Shown piece by piece: positions 10,701-22,170 of a stretch of DNA of 64,000 nucleotides (the first letter of the stretch is position 1; every line of letters starts with the position of its first letter). Under the pieces are notes generated by a model, which did not search any database, had not been told where the DNA came from, and saw only the letters and a program-made list of their open reading frames with translations. The position numbers and the translations under genes were made by a program. The DNA comes from Plantago ovata. Lineage: Eukaryota; Streptophyta; Magnoliopsida; Lamiales; Plantaginaceae. The stretch covers positions 120,606,880 through 120,670,879 of the forward strand of contig CM051456.1 of assembly GCA_028274465.1 (NCBI GenBank), in the 5' to 3' direction.

Positions 10701-12112
10701 ATACATATATTTACCATGGACACAAAGTATCAGAAAAGCCTATAAGCTCCCAACATGCATGCATGTTGCACTTAGAAAGGCAAGGATAATACATTTATCA
10801 TGCAACAATGAGAAACAGTAAGCTGGCAATAGCAAGTTCTATGAACAATGAGACATCCAAGGTCAACTTCGCAGTGCTTACTATTGCCACGTTTGCCAAG
10901 AGAAAGTTAATCTAGTGACTGTATTCAAGATCAGTTTTGTATTCTCAAAGTAGCAATCAGCCAGAAGAACTGTAGAACACATAACATCAATATTGTGCAA
11001 TAATTTCTTGCAGAATACGTAAAAAGAGATTATCCTATACATATCAGAGTGTTTGAACATAGGGAAGTATGTCTATGTCAAGTTCTCAAGCATTAGAGGA
11101 AAGATTTCGTCCTACCTGCTGATGTAATTACAAATGAAGAAGAACCTTGTAACCTTTGAGTATGTTTCCATGGTGCGACGCAAGGCATTCTGCAAAAGGT
11201 AGAATTTAAGAATTACTGAATGTATGAAACTTAGGAGACTCAAAACGCAATAGAGCAAGTAGTTGACTAGCCTGAGCATCTTCCGTCATTGAATCAGCCT
11301 CGTCCAGAATTATAATCTTATAAGGCGGGCAGGGATAGCCACTAAAATGCAAATAATCCAACAAACAGTATCAGTTAAGGACCAAATGCAGTAACATGAG
11401 CTAAATAACGGGAAAAAAAAACAAACAAAACATACCCTATACGAGCAGAACCAACAGCTACAGCAGCAAAGTTTTTAATTTTTGTGCGAACAACATTGAT
11501 ACCACGTTCATCACTAGCATTCAGCTCTAGTACTCTCGACTTGTACAATTCAGGCCTGTTAAGACCCACAATCCATTATCCCTTAGCAAACACTTCAAAT
11601 ACAGTTACTACATACGTCTAAAAGAATTACCCAATATAATCAAGGTAAATTATAAACAAACACATGACATATCAACACAACATAAATTACAAATTACCCG
11701 AAAAGCTGATGGGCAATTGCTAGTGCAGTAGTCGTTTTTCCCGTACCAGGTGGGCCATAAAACAGCATGTGTGGACACTATCAATAACAACACAAACGTC
11801 AGAATTGAAACCCTATGGAAAATTGTTCTACCAATTAAAGCAATTCTATTAACAATAGCGACAATTGAGTAAATAAACTTACATTGGTAGTTTCAAGGGT
11901 ATTTGTGAGGACTCGAACGACCTCATCTTGGTGAGCAACGTCCTTCACTTGCCTTGGTCGACTGTCATTCAGAGATAAATGAATTAGTACATCAAACGGA
12001 GCAAACATGGAGAAAAGATATAAAGAGAAAGTTGAATCGGAGAGGGAAGGTGAAGGTAGTGGATTTACTATTTCTCGACCCATGGCTGTAAGCTCTGTAC
12101 CACTGGCGCCAT
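7756..12112 (-). CDS. RFC4: Replication factor C subunit 4 (clamp-loader ATPase)
   Basis: RFC4 is part of the five-subunit ATPase that loads the PCNA clamp onto primed DNA in the nucleus. Twelve exons join in frame: 12112-12069, 11961-11883, 11777-11698, 11555-11436, 11341-11272, 11189-11116, 10371-10251, 10168-10106, 9797-9738, 8788-8663, 8514-8431, 7860-7756. They give 341 residues, close to the usual ~340. The start [17 protein letters not shown] is typical of the plant protein. Walker A GPPGTGKT is at 49-56, Walker B with LDEAD at about 117-124, and the RFC-box SRC at 163-165. The C-terminal collar domain is complete ([20 protein letters not shown]). The fifth intron has a GC donor (CAG|GCTAGT). 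A 74 bp perfect tandem duplication fills the tenth intron. Similarity to the Arabidopsis and human RFC4 sequences is high over the whole length, so the call is firm. Confidence 0.95.
8519..8666. repeat. Perfect 74 bp tandem duplication in RFC4 intron 10
   Basis: Units 8519-8592 and 8593-8666 are identical. The unit covers almost the whole intron plus the last bases of exon 10, so the donor GCAG|GTCTTG is present twice. The acceptor is not duplicated. Use of the copy nearer the acceptor would lengthen the exon by 74 bases and shift the frame. Confidence 0.9.
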
Positions 12113-12149
12113 TGTAGAAGGAAGGAATTGAGGGTTTTCTGCTCTGCAA

Positions 12150-12158
12150 TTTTCCCGC
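12150..12158 (+). promoter_or_regulatory. E2F-binding motif upstream of RFC4
   Basis: TTTTCCCGC, containing the canonical E2F site TTTCCCGC, lies about 40 bases upstream of the RFC4 start codon. Plant replication genes of the MCM, PCNA and RFC type are commonly activated at G1/S by E2F through this motif. The motif is seen directly; its use is inferred. Confidence 0.6.
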
Positions 12159-12159
12159 T

Positions 12160-12589
12160 AATGTAAACTAGGGGATGAAAGAGGGGCAGTATATACGGGG
12201 ATGATTTTATTTTTATACAATCAGTCCCTGCATTTCGATAATTTACTGCAAGACCCCCTTACTGAGAACAGGATAGAGCGTTTACGACTTGCAAGAAATT
12301 TTGACATGATTATAATTCGTAAGTGAATTATTTAAGCAAATGGGGCTATAAAACAGAGAGAAAAATTAAAACGCTTTACTGCCCATAAAACTACTTTCTT
12401 TTCATTTCTTTTTCTTTAAATGTCAAATCTAACTACCCTATTTTTATTTGTCAGGATTTGAACCCCAACACATGTGCTACTTTATTACAAACCCTAGGAA
12501 TAAAAGAAAATATAATAGAAAGAAAACCGTCCGCCAAATCTTTATCATCCACTAGGCCACCTATAGTTGTGAAAATTACCTCTGGAGAA
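12160..12589. other. Intergenic, rest of the RFC4 upstream region
   Basis: AT-rich sequence with no coding frame. It separates the RFC4 promoter from a LINE remnant. Confidence 0.4.
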
Positions 12590-13980
12590 TGAATCTGCTG
12601 CACCAAGCTCTTGCAATCCAGTTTCACTTGAATACTTTACCGCAAGGCCATCCTTTACCGCAACTGCTTCGGCATGTATCGACTGCAGATATATAAGGAT
12701 AGATAAATATGCCTACACCATGCTCGAACCACTCACCCAGGCCCCCACAAGACACAACCAATTGCTGCACCGCGGCCCAACCTAACGGACGCATCAGTAC
12801 TGTATTAAGCTTATAACTCCCCACTTCCGGCGGCAATCACCGTTGTACTCCCCCTACACTACAGACCCATATTGCACATGGTGTACAAACTTCCCAAGTC
12901 TGCCTAGCCATTTCATGTTGATGGTGCTTCACTAATTGTGCTTGCCGAAACTGAGCCAGAAACATCCTGGAAAGTTGTACAATCTTCATCGTCGCACTGT
13001 CCCTATATGGCCCCCCATGTACCTGTTGATTATGGTGATACCAAACACACCAACACGTAACAACAACATGCTCCAACATCTCACAATCCAAAATCTGTTT
13101 AAGTTTGCTAATTAAATCATCCCCACAGACATGGATGATATGTACAAAACAAATAGTTAGGAATATCATTATATAAAGTCCACACACATCTTGCATAAGT
13201 ATAGTTCCGCAAAATGTTTAAAATCGACTCACCCCATTGCGACAAACATGACATGACACCTCAACATAAATACATCTACGACTTAGACCACAAAGATCAG
13301 GTAGAGCAATATGTAAAACACGCCAAATAAAAAATTTAATCTTATTTGGTACCCCCTAGTGCCCATATCTAATTCAAATCCTGCGTGTCAGACAAACTCG
13401 AACACCCAGCCACATCATAATAAGACCAGCAAGCTATATCACAAGCTAGATGATAACCAGGCAGATTAGTATACACACCAAACTTTGTAAAAGCACGAGC
13501 ATCATCCCTACTTTGACAGGGAACGAGAATCTGTAAAATTACTTGAGCATCATCCTCCAAGACAAACCTTGCACCAAGTCAGTATCCCATCCAGACCCAT
13601 CAGTCATAAGAAGATCACCAACCTTAGCCTTTCCCATCCACGAAAAAATAGGTTTATAGGGCCTAAACCCATGGACCCGATGAATCCAGCTATCTTTCCA
13701 CATATCAATCGACCTACCATTCCCTACTCTCCACCTAACCTCAACCCACACCAAATCCAAAGCACCACATATATATACTTTTCCGATTGAATGAAGCATT
13801 AGAAATAATAGACTCAACTTCATGCAGCAAATACTCAAGAATTTTAAAACAACTCATGACATAAGTGGGAATAACATATAAAACAGATTTAATAAGTACC
13901 TCTTTCTGTGCTTTTGGCAAAAGTTGATTCTCATACACCTAAAACTTGGTCCACATCCTATGTCTAAGCCAACTAGACTT
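12590..13980 (-). mobile_element. Degenerate L1-type LINE, 3' half
   Basis: Read on the minus strand, fragments appear in the expected order. First is the RT C-terminal part (LLPKAQKEVLIKSVLYVIP then TYVMSCFKI) near 13930. Next is RWRVGNGRSIDMWKDSW near 13760. A zf-RVT-like region follows at about 13300, then the RNase H part at 13100-12640, which includes CWCVWYHHNQQVHGG and a broken PPEVGSYKLNT motif. Many stops and frameshifts separate them. It was a non-LTR retrotransposon and is now dead. Confidence 0.7.
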
Positions 13981-15330
13981 TTTTCTACCTTCCCATATCA
14001 GTTGGAAGACCTAAATATTGTATGAACCACCAATAGAACTTTTGGTGATAGTGTTTTATTTTGGCTTCTATGTATTTTGTATGAGATATGTGTCCAGGTT
14101 GGTTCTATCATATATTAGATTTAAATTCCAGTTTTGTTTGATCTATAAATGTAAATACCGTATTAGTTTAATGCATTTCATTTTTTAATGACTATTTTTT
14201 ATTTTATTAATTAAAAGAACATAAATAATGTTGAAGCTAATTACATAACAAAGTAGCCTTCACCACCAACAAAACGACATGCAAGGAGTAAAAGTCAACC
14301 ACAACCAAGGCTAGAGCAATGAGATTGAACATAATTGAACCGAACTTAACGAAGTTGAACTAAACTGAACGGATCTGAACTGAATTGAATTTATTTGTAG
14401 TATAGAATAGTATTAACCAAATGTGAATTGAACTGAACTTAATGCATTTGAAATGAACATAAATTGAAGCTATTGCAGTTTGCAAACACCCCTAAATATA
14501 TAGGCGAGCATTGCACTTGCGTGCACCTACATCGCCCAAACTTTATTACCTCTTCTTGTTTGTTGAAATTACGCGGTCGGACATTCGATAAAAATCATAT
14601 TTGTCACAAGTTCTAATTTGAATTTGTAATATGTACCCATTGTGAGTCAATTACAGTTAATTGAGTTACGTGGTTTGCATATATTACGTAGACTTGACTA
14701 TTTACCGAGTACACATATAGATGCGATTAATTTCTACTAACATTTTTAACATTTTTAAGTTTTTCACATAAAGGAAAAGTATCTAATAGCATAATTTGAA
14801 ATTTAAAATCAATTATGGCATGTCATAGACTATCCCATTTAGGTGAAATCAACAATAATTTGCTACATTTGGGTGCTATTACTAGTCCAATTTACTCCAC
14901 TAATTAATCTTGAAAATTTGAAATATAGAAATTCACAAAATGTTGTTTGAATGTGGATGAAGCAAGTACACTAGAATACAATAAAATTTCAAATTTCAAC
15001 TGTTTAAAAAACAAAAAAACAATCTCCAAATTTGGACAGATTATTAAACAAATGAACAAACACAAACGGCTTTTTTTCTGCATCGAAATTTGACCACATG
15101 TACCAGTACTAGCAATACATAGCTGCTTTATTTGTGCATGGACAAATGTGTAAACTGACTACTTTTTCCAACACAAGCAAACCAACAAACGAAATTAACC
15201 AGATCCGCTCCGGTTCAAAATTCGAATTCAAATTCAAACTCACACACACAAGACACAACAACTATATAACTACCGTCTACTCGCCTTCTCATTGGTCTGT
15301 CACACACAAACCCTCACAGCCACCGGGTCC
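13981..15330. other. Intergenic, with a GAACTGAA-rich MITE relic at about 14325-14470
   Basis: No gene is supported. The stretch 14325-14470 is made of repeated TGAACTGAA/TTGAACT words and shares GAATTTATTTGTAGTATA with the Tourist-type elements at 35.8-36.1 kb, so it is probably a decayed copy of that family without clear ends. The rest is AT-rich upstream sequence of the cyclin gene. Confidence 0.4.
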
Positions 15331-15345
15331 CACTGTCCGCTCCTT

Positions 15346-15360
15346 AACGGAATCCACGTG
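15346..15360 (+). promoter_or_regulatory. MSA-like AACGG core and G-box upstream of CYCA1
   Basis: AACGG at 15346-15350 (context CCTTAACGGAA) resembles the mitosis-specific activator element that three-repeat MYB factors bind in G2/M genes. CACGTG at 15355-15360 is a G-box. Both lie about 260 bases upstream of the cyclin start codon. The AACGG context is only a partial match to the full consensus. Confidence 0.4.
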
Positions 15361-15616
15361 TTTAATCTGACGGCCAAGATCGTCCCACATTTCAAATCAA
15401 GTTTTCCCTCTTCTTCTTCAAATCAGCAACCATTAAACCCTCGATTTGACAGACAGACAGAACAGAGATAGAGAGAGAAATAAGAGGAGAGAGAGAGAGA
15501 GGGGATTATTATTATAATCGAATCAATTTCTCTAAATACAGAATTGTTTCCCAATACAATTCGATTCGGGTCAGTCAGTTAGTGCAGTACTATTCGCCCG
15601 AACGAATTGTTTAGAA

Positions 15617-18600
15617 ATGGCGAGTACGGCAAGGAGATCAACGACGTCATCTCTGGCCAAACGGCATGCTTCCTCGTCGGACAAGGTGGTTCCCGCGGCG
15701 GCGAGTGGGAAGAAGCGCCAGGCGCTCACTAACATCACCAACCAGAGGCCTGGTTTGGGTTCTCTCGGTTCGGGTCGGGCTGAATCTTCCAAAATTGTAC
15801 GTCTCATTTTAACCAAACCCTTGTTCTTAAATTGTGTTCTCTGCACTTTGCTCGTTTTGTATGGATTTGTGCACTTGCTTGAATTGGAATTGAATTCGAG
15901 TTGTCGAGAATTTTTACTGGGTTTTGTTTTTGGGATTGAATGGATTTGTTTTCTCTGGACTTTTGTGATGTTTCTTGAGGACAAAGCAACAGGTTCTTGG
16001 TTTGGGGTTTCTTTATTTTCTTCAAGAAAATGGAAAAATCCATGTTCTGGTTTTCTGAGTGAAACGAATTCATGTTCATGTTACATTCAAAACTCATCTG
16101 TTCTTGAATATTTTGTTGCATTGGGAACGAAAATGCCATGGGTTTCTTTTATTTGACTTTGCGTCAGATTTTCACAAATGAATTTGGTATAAATTGTGCT
16201 CAAGTAGTATTCAGCACACAATGTTACAATCCAGAAGCAAGTGTAAGATGGAAATTACTATATGTATCATTCTGTTTTTATGGTATTGTATGAATATGCT
16301 TGTAAATGGGCCACAAAATGGCTTGCAAGGGCTTGTTTGTGTTAAGATTGGTATAGGTTTTGGATGTGATGTTTGACTATGATTCTAATTGTCCAGGCAC
16401 CATGTACAACGAAGATCATAAGCACGAAGAAGGCAGCTTCGACTTCTGCGAATCCGAGTTTCTCTGGGGTGACTATACCTGTAGCCCCCTCTGTGAAACA
16501 GGCTAAGGTTACATCTGTTGCTAAGAGCGATGCGGTGCTTCCTAAGGTGACTGTCCCTGTTTCGTGCTCTGTGAGAGTGTCTCAAGATCACTTGGATTCG
16601 TTCTCTATGTCCATGGATGAATCTATGTCCACTTGTGATTCCATGAAGAGTCCGGATGTTGAATACATGGACAGTAGTGATATAGCTGCAGTAGATTCCA
16701 TAGAACGCAAGGCGTCGAACTTGCTTACCATTTCTGATCACACAGGTTTCATTTTAAACCATTTGCTATAGTATCTCTGTTGTGAATTTTGTCAAATTTT
16801 ATGTAGACAGTTTCTCTAGCCAAGTCATTTGCACTTGCTTGCTTACACTCATTTAGTTTTGTTACTATCATAATAACCCAACATAAAGTGTTGCCTGGAT
16901 GTTTACAGGGAGCTTATGCAAGCGAGATATACTTTCGTCAATTGAGCCAGACGATCAAATTGCTGATATTGATGACAATCTGGATGATCCACAGTTATGT
17001 GCAACTGAAGCTTGTGATATTTACAAGCATTTAAGAGCATCTGAGGTAATACTCATCTTATGTTTGCCTGTCATTAGTTCATTTTATGAAGAATTCTATA
17101 ATAAGTGAAGTTACAGTTATGTTAGGAATCTTATCTATAGGTATTGTATGTTTTATCCTACTGAGTTCCGATTGCCCCTTTCAACTTTAGGCTAAGAAAA
17201 GACCAGCCACAAACTTTATGGAAAAGGTGCAGAAAGACATCAATCCCGGCATGCGAGCAATTCTTGTTGATTGGCTTGTCGAGGCAAGTCTCCTTTGGTT
17301 TTCTGCTATTCTATTAGAGTAGAATGAAAATCCAACGCATTTCTTTAGCTGGATTATTTGTTTGTGTCTGATGATAATCTTGGAAACTCTTCGAACAACA
17401 GGTTGCTGAGGAATATAGGCTTGTACCTGACACATTGTATCTCACTGTGAACTATATAGACCGTTATCTTTCTGGTAATGTCATGGATAGACAGAGACTG
17501 CAACTACTTGGTGTTGCTTGCATGATGATTGCATCGTAAGTTTAAGCTTCTCTTATACTACGTCCTTCGTCCATTTTGCTCTGCATCCATTCATCCCATC
17601 CTATGTTTCGCACAAACATTGAGAAATGATCAGAGGGATCATCGAAATGAATAAAATATTTCGTTCTTTCCTAATTCACATATGTATGTGACTTTGCAGG
17701 AAATATGAGGAGATTTGTGCTCCTCAGGTGGAAGAATTCTGCTACATAACAGATAACACATACTTTAAGGATGAGGTGTGTTTTTCTCTTTTTTAAATGA
17801 GCAAGTCATTACTTTACATCATGTTCTTGCATCATCCTAATCATTTCAAGCTTTACAGGTTCTGCAAATGGAATCTTCTGTTTTGAACTACCTGAAATTT
17901 GAAATGACTGCCCCCACAACTAAATGTTTCTTGAGGTGATGATCATCCATCTTGCCTTAGCTTCCACATTTGTTTTCAGTTTATGAGATGATTGAGTTTT
18001 AACCATAGTTATAATTAATTTTCTTACAGACGGTTTGTCCGTGCTGCTCAAGGTGCTGATGAGGTATCATTTGTTCAATCCAACTCGTTTATGTGATACT
18101 GTTCACTATTGTGATTACAAAATGGAATGCTAAGACTTTTTCGGTTCTTGTACATCTGCAGGCTCCTCTACTGCCGTTGGAGTGCTTGGCGAACTATATA
18201 GCAGAGCTCTCTCTCCTAGAGTACAATATGCTTTGTTTTGCCCCATCACTAATAGCAGCTTCATCAATTTTCTTGGCGAAATTCATTCTTCTTCCATCTA
18301 AAAGGCCATGGGTATGTATGCTCATCGATCATCATCAATAAATGTTGGTTAATAGTATCTGATCATTAGCTTAGTTCGTACAGTACCTGATCCATTTTTT
18401 CTCATGCAGAATTCTACTTTGTGCCATTACACACTCTACCAGTCCTCTGATCTACGCGAATGTGTTATGGCATTGCACGCCCTTTGCTGCAATAGTCAGA
18501 GTTCAAGTCTACCTGCTATTAGAGAGAAATACAGCCAGCATAAGGTACGCACAATTCTCTCCTACTGTATGGCATTTGGGCATTTGGTTGTCCAATTTCA

Positions 18601-18734
18601 TCTTTAAATGGTAATGTATGTATCTACTGCTGGCCTTTAACACAAGCCATTTTGTTTTTCAGTACAAATTTGCTGCCAAGAAGTACTGCCCTCCCTCAAT
18701 ACCTCACGAATTTTTCCAAAACCCAAGCAGCTAG
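15617..18734 (+). CDS. CYCA1: A1-type cyclin
   Basis: A nuclear regulatory subunit of cyclin-dependent kinases acting in S to M phase; Arabidopsis CYCA1;2 (TAM) controls meiotic progression. Eleven exons: 15617-15796, 16397-16745, 16909-17045, 17191-17283, 17402-17535, 17700-17775, 17859-17935, 18030-18063, 18162-18311, 18410-18544, 18663-18734. They join in frame to 478 residues. A perfect destruction box RQALTNITN lies at 34-42. The cyclin box opens with MRAILVDWLVE at 243-253, followed by VPDTLYLTVNYIDRYLS, a CDK-contact region with KYEEICAPQVEEF, and the C-terminal fold to RPW and the last exon. Exon 4 ends with a GC donor (GAG|GCAAGT). The leader has a GA repeat at about 15464-15503. The A-type family call is firm; A1 rather than A2/A3 rests on overall likeness and gene neighbourhood. 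Confidence 0.93.
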
Positions 18735-18743
18735 CTAATTGCA

Positions 18744-18879
18744 TAACTATGAAGCTGCTCCTTTCAATTCTCTGCTGGATCATCCATCTTGTGAATGCTG
18801 TCGTAACGTGGTACAGCAGAACTATAAAGCTGTTCTTCCAATTCTCCGTTGGATTATCCACCTTGAATGCTATTGTAAC
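18744..18879. repeat. Two diverged 76 bp tandem units in the CYCA1 3' UTR
   Basis: AACTATGAAGCTGCTCCTTT begins unit 1 at 18744 and AACTATAAAGCTGTTCTTCC begins unit 2 at 18820. Both continue through CAATTCTC, GGAT/GGATTATC and GAATGCT to GTAAC. The repeat starts ten bases after the stop codon. Confidence 0.75.
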
Positions 18880-19375
18880 AGTGCATGGATAGAAGCTGGT
18901 CATTAGTGAGAAGATCTAGTTATCCTTTTATGATTCATTTTAACATTGATGACCCCTTTACAACCTTGTACCGTGCGGTTAACTCAGTTTCTGACCTAAC
19001 TGCAGTTCATGTACATATGAGCTTTATTCTAGTTTTGATATTCATTTCAAGAAAATGAGTTGTGTTCTTTTCTGCGGTTCTCTCCTTGTTCATTATTCCT
19101 GTAGAAGTAGATACTACTGGTTTGCTATAATGCCATACCAACGAAAGATAATTGCGTCCATCCGCGCCATCACAGGCCTAGAGGAACTATGTAAATGCTC
19201 TCTGATAAATAGAAGTGTTAAAACAAAGGCAGCTTTTATTGTATATGAACATATACTACATGTAAAACAGCACAACCATACAAAATCACAACATACATCT
19301 AATTCACTCAGGCAGCTGAAGATTCAGAACATTATTTCCGCAGAAATATATACAAGATAAACAGAAATGCTCAAC
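18880..19375. other. Convergent 3' regions of CYCA1 and the first DPP6-like gene
   Basis: No coding frame is supported. The two genes converge here, so the sequence should hold the rest of the cyclin 3' untranslated region and that of the minus-strand gene ending at 19376. Confidence 0.4.
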
Positions 19376-21409
19376 TTATACAGGACACTGCCTTTTGGAT
19401 GAGTCGGAATTGCCATTACCTCTTATGTTTAACCAGTGGCAATCGTCGAACGAGCACTTCGATCGAGGAGAAGGCCACTTTGCATCATCAGGCCAAACAT
19501 ACTTGGGGCTCCAAGCAGGGGTTCCATCTTCATAAGAGTTGTGAGTCAATCTCTGGATACCTGAGCCATCGGCTTTTATTACGAAAATGTCACCATAAGG
19601 CTGATAGTGATGAGCGTTCGCTATAGGCTCAGCAGAAACTCCAGCGTAATCTGAGGTGAGCACAATGTATTTGCTGTCCGGACTGAACCACGGGTGATTG
19701 GTTCGCCCGCCAACACCACTGTGGATCACCTTTTGGAGTCCTGTTCCATTAGGGTGCATCTTGAACAACTCAAATGAACCTGATCCTGGATTCTTCCTAT
19801 CAGAAGCAAATGCGATCCATTCACCATCTGGTGACCAATTACACATGGTATCGGTCCATGGACCTTCTGTTAACCTATAAAGTCCACCAGCTTCTCCATC
19901 CAATGCATCCATTATGTACAAGTTCTTGTGACCTGTTCGACCGGACCTAAACACGACCCATTTTCCATCGGGCGAGGGTGAAGGGAATGCGTTATTTTCG
20001 CCTCCTGTGGTTAAAGTTTTGTAACTCAGGTTCGGATCATCCACATTGATGGATATGATATCAACCTTTGTGCTCTCACTAGCAAATGTAGGTCCAACGC
20101 TGGTGTACACTACTCCTTTCCTCTTCCAATCCCAGGCAGTTGAAAACGCAGTTCGTGTCAATACATTTCGAACACCTGAACCATCACTGTTCATCACATA
20201 CAGACCCGGAAATTTGACATAAGCAACACGCTCACCATCAGGAGAGTACGAAGGAAACGATCCATCTACACGAAACAATGTAATATTCGGCAGCGGACTT
20301 CGGATATTCTCAAGCACCAAATTGTTACTCTTGCCATCATTAGTTGCTCCTCTACACTTATGGTACCCGACTACGCTAGAATCGGGAGAGATAAACGGAT
20401 TATAATGATGCGCATTAGGTGACACGAGCCGAGTCATCTCAACAAACTCGTTCGTGGTAACATTGTAGAGCTCAATGTGTCGAAAATCTGACCCCGGTCT
20501 CCTCGTAGCAACAGCAATGAAGCTCTTGTCAGCAACAGAAGCTGCGGGAGTGAACGCGTGAAACCCGGGTGGCGTGACTCGCTGAGTCACAACCGAGTCA
20601 ACACTGAGCCGGTCAACATTAGGTAAAACCGCCTTAAAAACACTCCACCATCCATCATCACACCTTCTGTGAAAATACAAAGTTGAGTCATCACTCCAAC
20701 TCGGCCATCCGCCATGCTCGATAACCTTAACCCGGTTCGACCCATCCTGAGTTGAAAACATGTAAATATCAGTCCCAAGCTCCTGAACCTCACCCTGCCA
20801 ACCACTTTCTCCTAAAGATGCCACAGCGGTCCATTCACCCGACGGAGACACAGAAGGGCTGAAATCCGCCACTCCTTCCGGCGTCAGCCTCCTGGTCGAA
20901 CCAGTCGATAACTCAGTTGAATAAACCGCAGCCCAACTAGCCCGGGGCTTTCCGGGGTTTTCATGTGTGGATACATAAATTAAACTACCACCCACTAAAC
21001 TGGGCTTGTCCTTCATCGAAACCTTCAAGTCCGACTCACTATCTTTGATCAAGTTAACCTGAACCCGACTCGAAGATTCTTCCAGAACCGATCTCGAACC
21101 GGTTCTTTTCGGAGTATACAACATGTCGAGGTAGATACCTGATGAACCGGACCGTTCTGTGACATAGACAAGGTGAGGTGTGGGAGAAGCAGAGGATGAG
21201 GAAGGGAACTGGCCGTTGTAATTGACGGACTTGCCATCGGTCAGGCGAGTTTCGTGGAGTTTGTAAGGTGTGACTGGGAGGGCATATATGTCGAAGTCGT
21301 AGCTTGATCTTCCGAGAGTTGCGAAAGCTATGGAGGTAGATTCAAGAAGTGGAAACGACGATGCTATGAGAGTGATGAAGATAAGGATGAAATGATATGG
21401 TGCTTTCAT
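19376..21409 (-). CDS. Secreted TolB/DPP6-like beta-propeller protein, copy 1
   Basis: A single-exon gene of 677 residues. The N-terminus (MKAPYHFILIFITLIASSFP) is a signal peptide, so the protein probably enters the secretory pathway. The body consists of PD40/TolB-type blades, each centred on SPDG or SPD: PSYSPDGERVAYV, PSPSPDGKWVVFRSG, CNWSPDGEWIAFASDR, HPWFSPDSKYIVLTSDYAG and a last blade ending DGTPAWSP. There is no peptidase domain or catalytic serine motif, so it is a propeller only, as in Arabidopsis proteins annotated DPP6 N-terminal domain-like (At1g21670, At1g21680). The substrate and role are unknown. It lies 0.8 kb from a tandem paralogue on the same strand. The ATG is the only one with a signal peptide behind it. 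Confidence 0.9.
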   Translation of the reverse strand: MKAPYHFILIFITLIASSFPLLESTSIAFATLGRSSYDFDIYALPVTPYKLHETRLTDGKSVNYNGQFPSSSSASPTPHLVYVTERSGSSGIYLDMLYTPKRTGSRSVLEESSSRVQVNLIKDSESDLKVSMKDKPSLVGGSLIYVSTHENPGKPRASWAAVYSTELSTGSTRRLTPEGVADFSPSVSPSGEWTAVASLGESGWQGEVQELGTDIYMFSTQDGSNRVKVIEHGGWPSWSDDSTLYFHRRCDDGWWSVFKAVLPNVDRLSVDSVVTQRVTPPGFHAFTPAASVADKSFIAVATRRPGSDFRHIELYNVTTNEFVEMTRLVSPNAHHYNPFISPDSSVVGYHKCRGATNDGKSNNLVLENIRSPLPNITLFRVDGSFPSYSPDGERVAYVKFPGLYVMNSDGSGVRNVLTRTAFSTAWDWKRKGVVYTSVGPTFASESTKVDIISINVDDPNLSYKTLTTGGENNAFPSPSPDGKWVVFRSGRTGHKNLYIMDALDGEAGGLYRLTEGPWTDTMCNWSPDGEWIAFASDRKNPGSGSFELFKMHPNGTGLQKVIHSGVGGRTNHPWFSPDSKYIVLTSDYAGVSAEPIANAHHYQPYGDIFVIKADGSGIQRLTHNSYEDGTPAWSPKYVWPDDAKWPSPRSKCSFDDCHWLNIRGNGNSDSSKRQCPV

Positions 21410-22170
21410 TGTTTCACTGTAAATTGTGGTGCAAGTGATTGAGTTGAGCTGAATAATTGGAAGGTGAAAAAGAGATGCGCTTATACTTTAGTATGGTTTG
21501 TAAGTTTCTGTCGGTGTATGTCAGCCATGACGTATGTGGTGAATATATGTGGCAAATTGGTGATGGATAATATATATTTCAGATAAAGAGCATCTTTAAT
21601 AAAATAGAAAAGGAAAGGAATTAGATAATAATTCATCTATGATTGTTGAGTAGTTATCAGATTGATGGATCAATTGGTCCAACATAGTATTACTATCCAT
21701 ATCACTGATTGATGAGTCACATACTGCTAGTGAATTCTCTATAGTTCTAGAGTAGATTGAACTTGAAGTAAAGTTGTGTCATTTTGCTATCCGGGTATCC
21801 GTGGGGCCGGGAAGATAGTTGGTCCTACAATCATCGAGGGATTTCAATTTTCATCACACCGGACGTGAAGGTAATAGATGTGCTTGCCTTAACCGGAACA
21901 TGGGACACGAGTGGAACATTATAGATTTTGTATCATCATCATAACAAAATTTATTGATGAATTGAACAAAACACAATTACACATGTCTGTACAAACCAGT
22001 CTTCTGCTCTTTATTACTGAAATTTACATAGAACTAAGAACTATTAGTACAAAATACAAACTGATCTCTGTGATAAAGCATTTTTATGACAACTCTATAG
22101 TAATAGCAGAACTGTAGTTCTGCTCAAGAACTAGCCCCTTCAGGTGCAAAAGGCCAGGGTATTGGTCACC
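21410..22170. other. Spacer between the two DPP6-like genes
   Basis: Holds the promoter of copy 1 (minus strand, just above 21409) and the 3' untranslated region of copy 2. No further gene is seen. Confidence 0.45.

Noticed and set aside
15571..16139. Minus-strand frames opposite the first CYCA1 exon and intron
   Set aside because: Shadows of the cyclin exon and intron 1; no family likeness and no splice signals.
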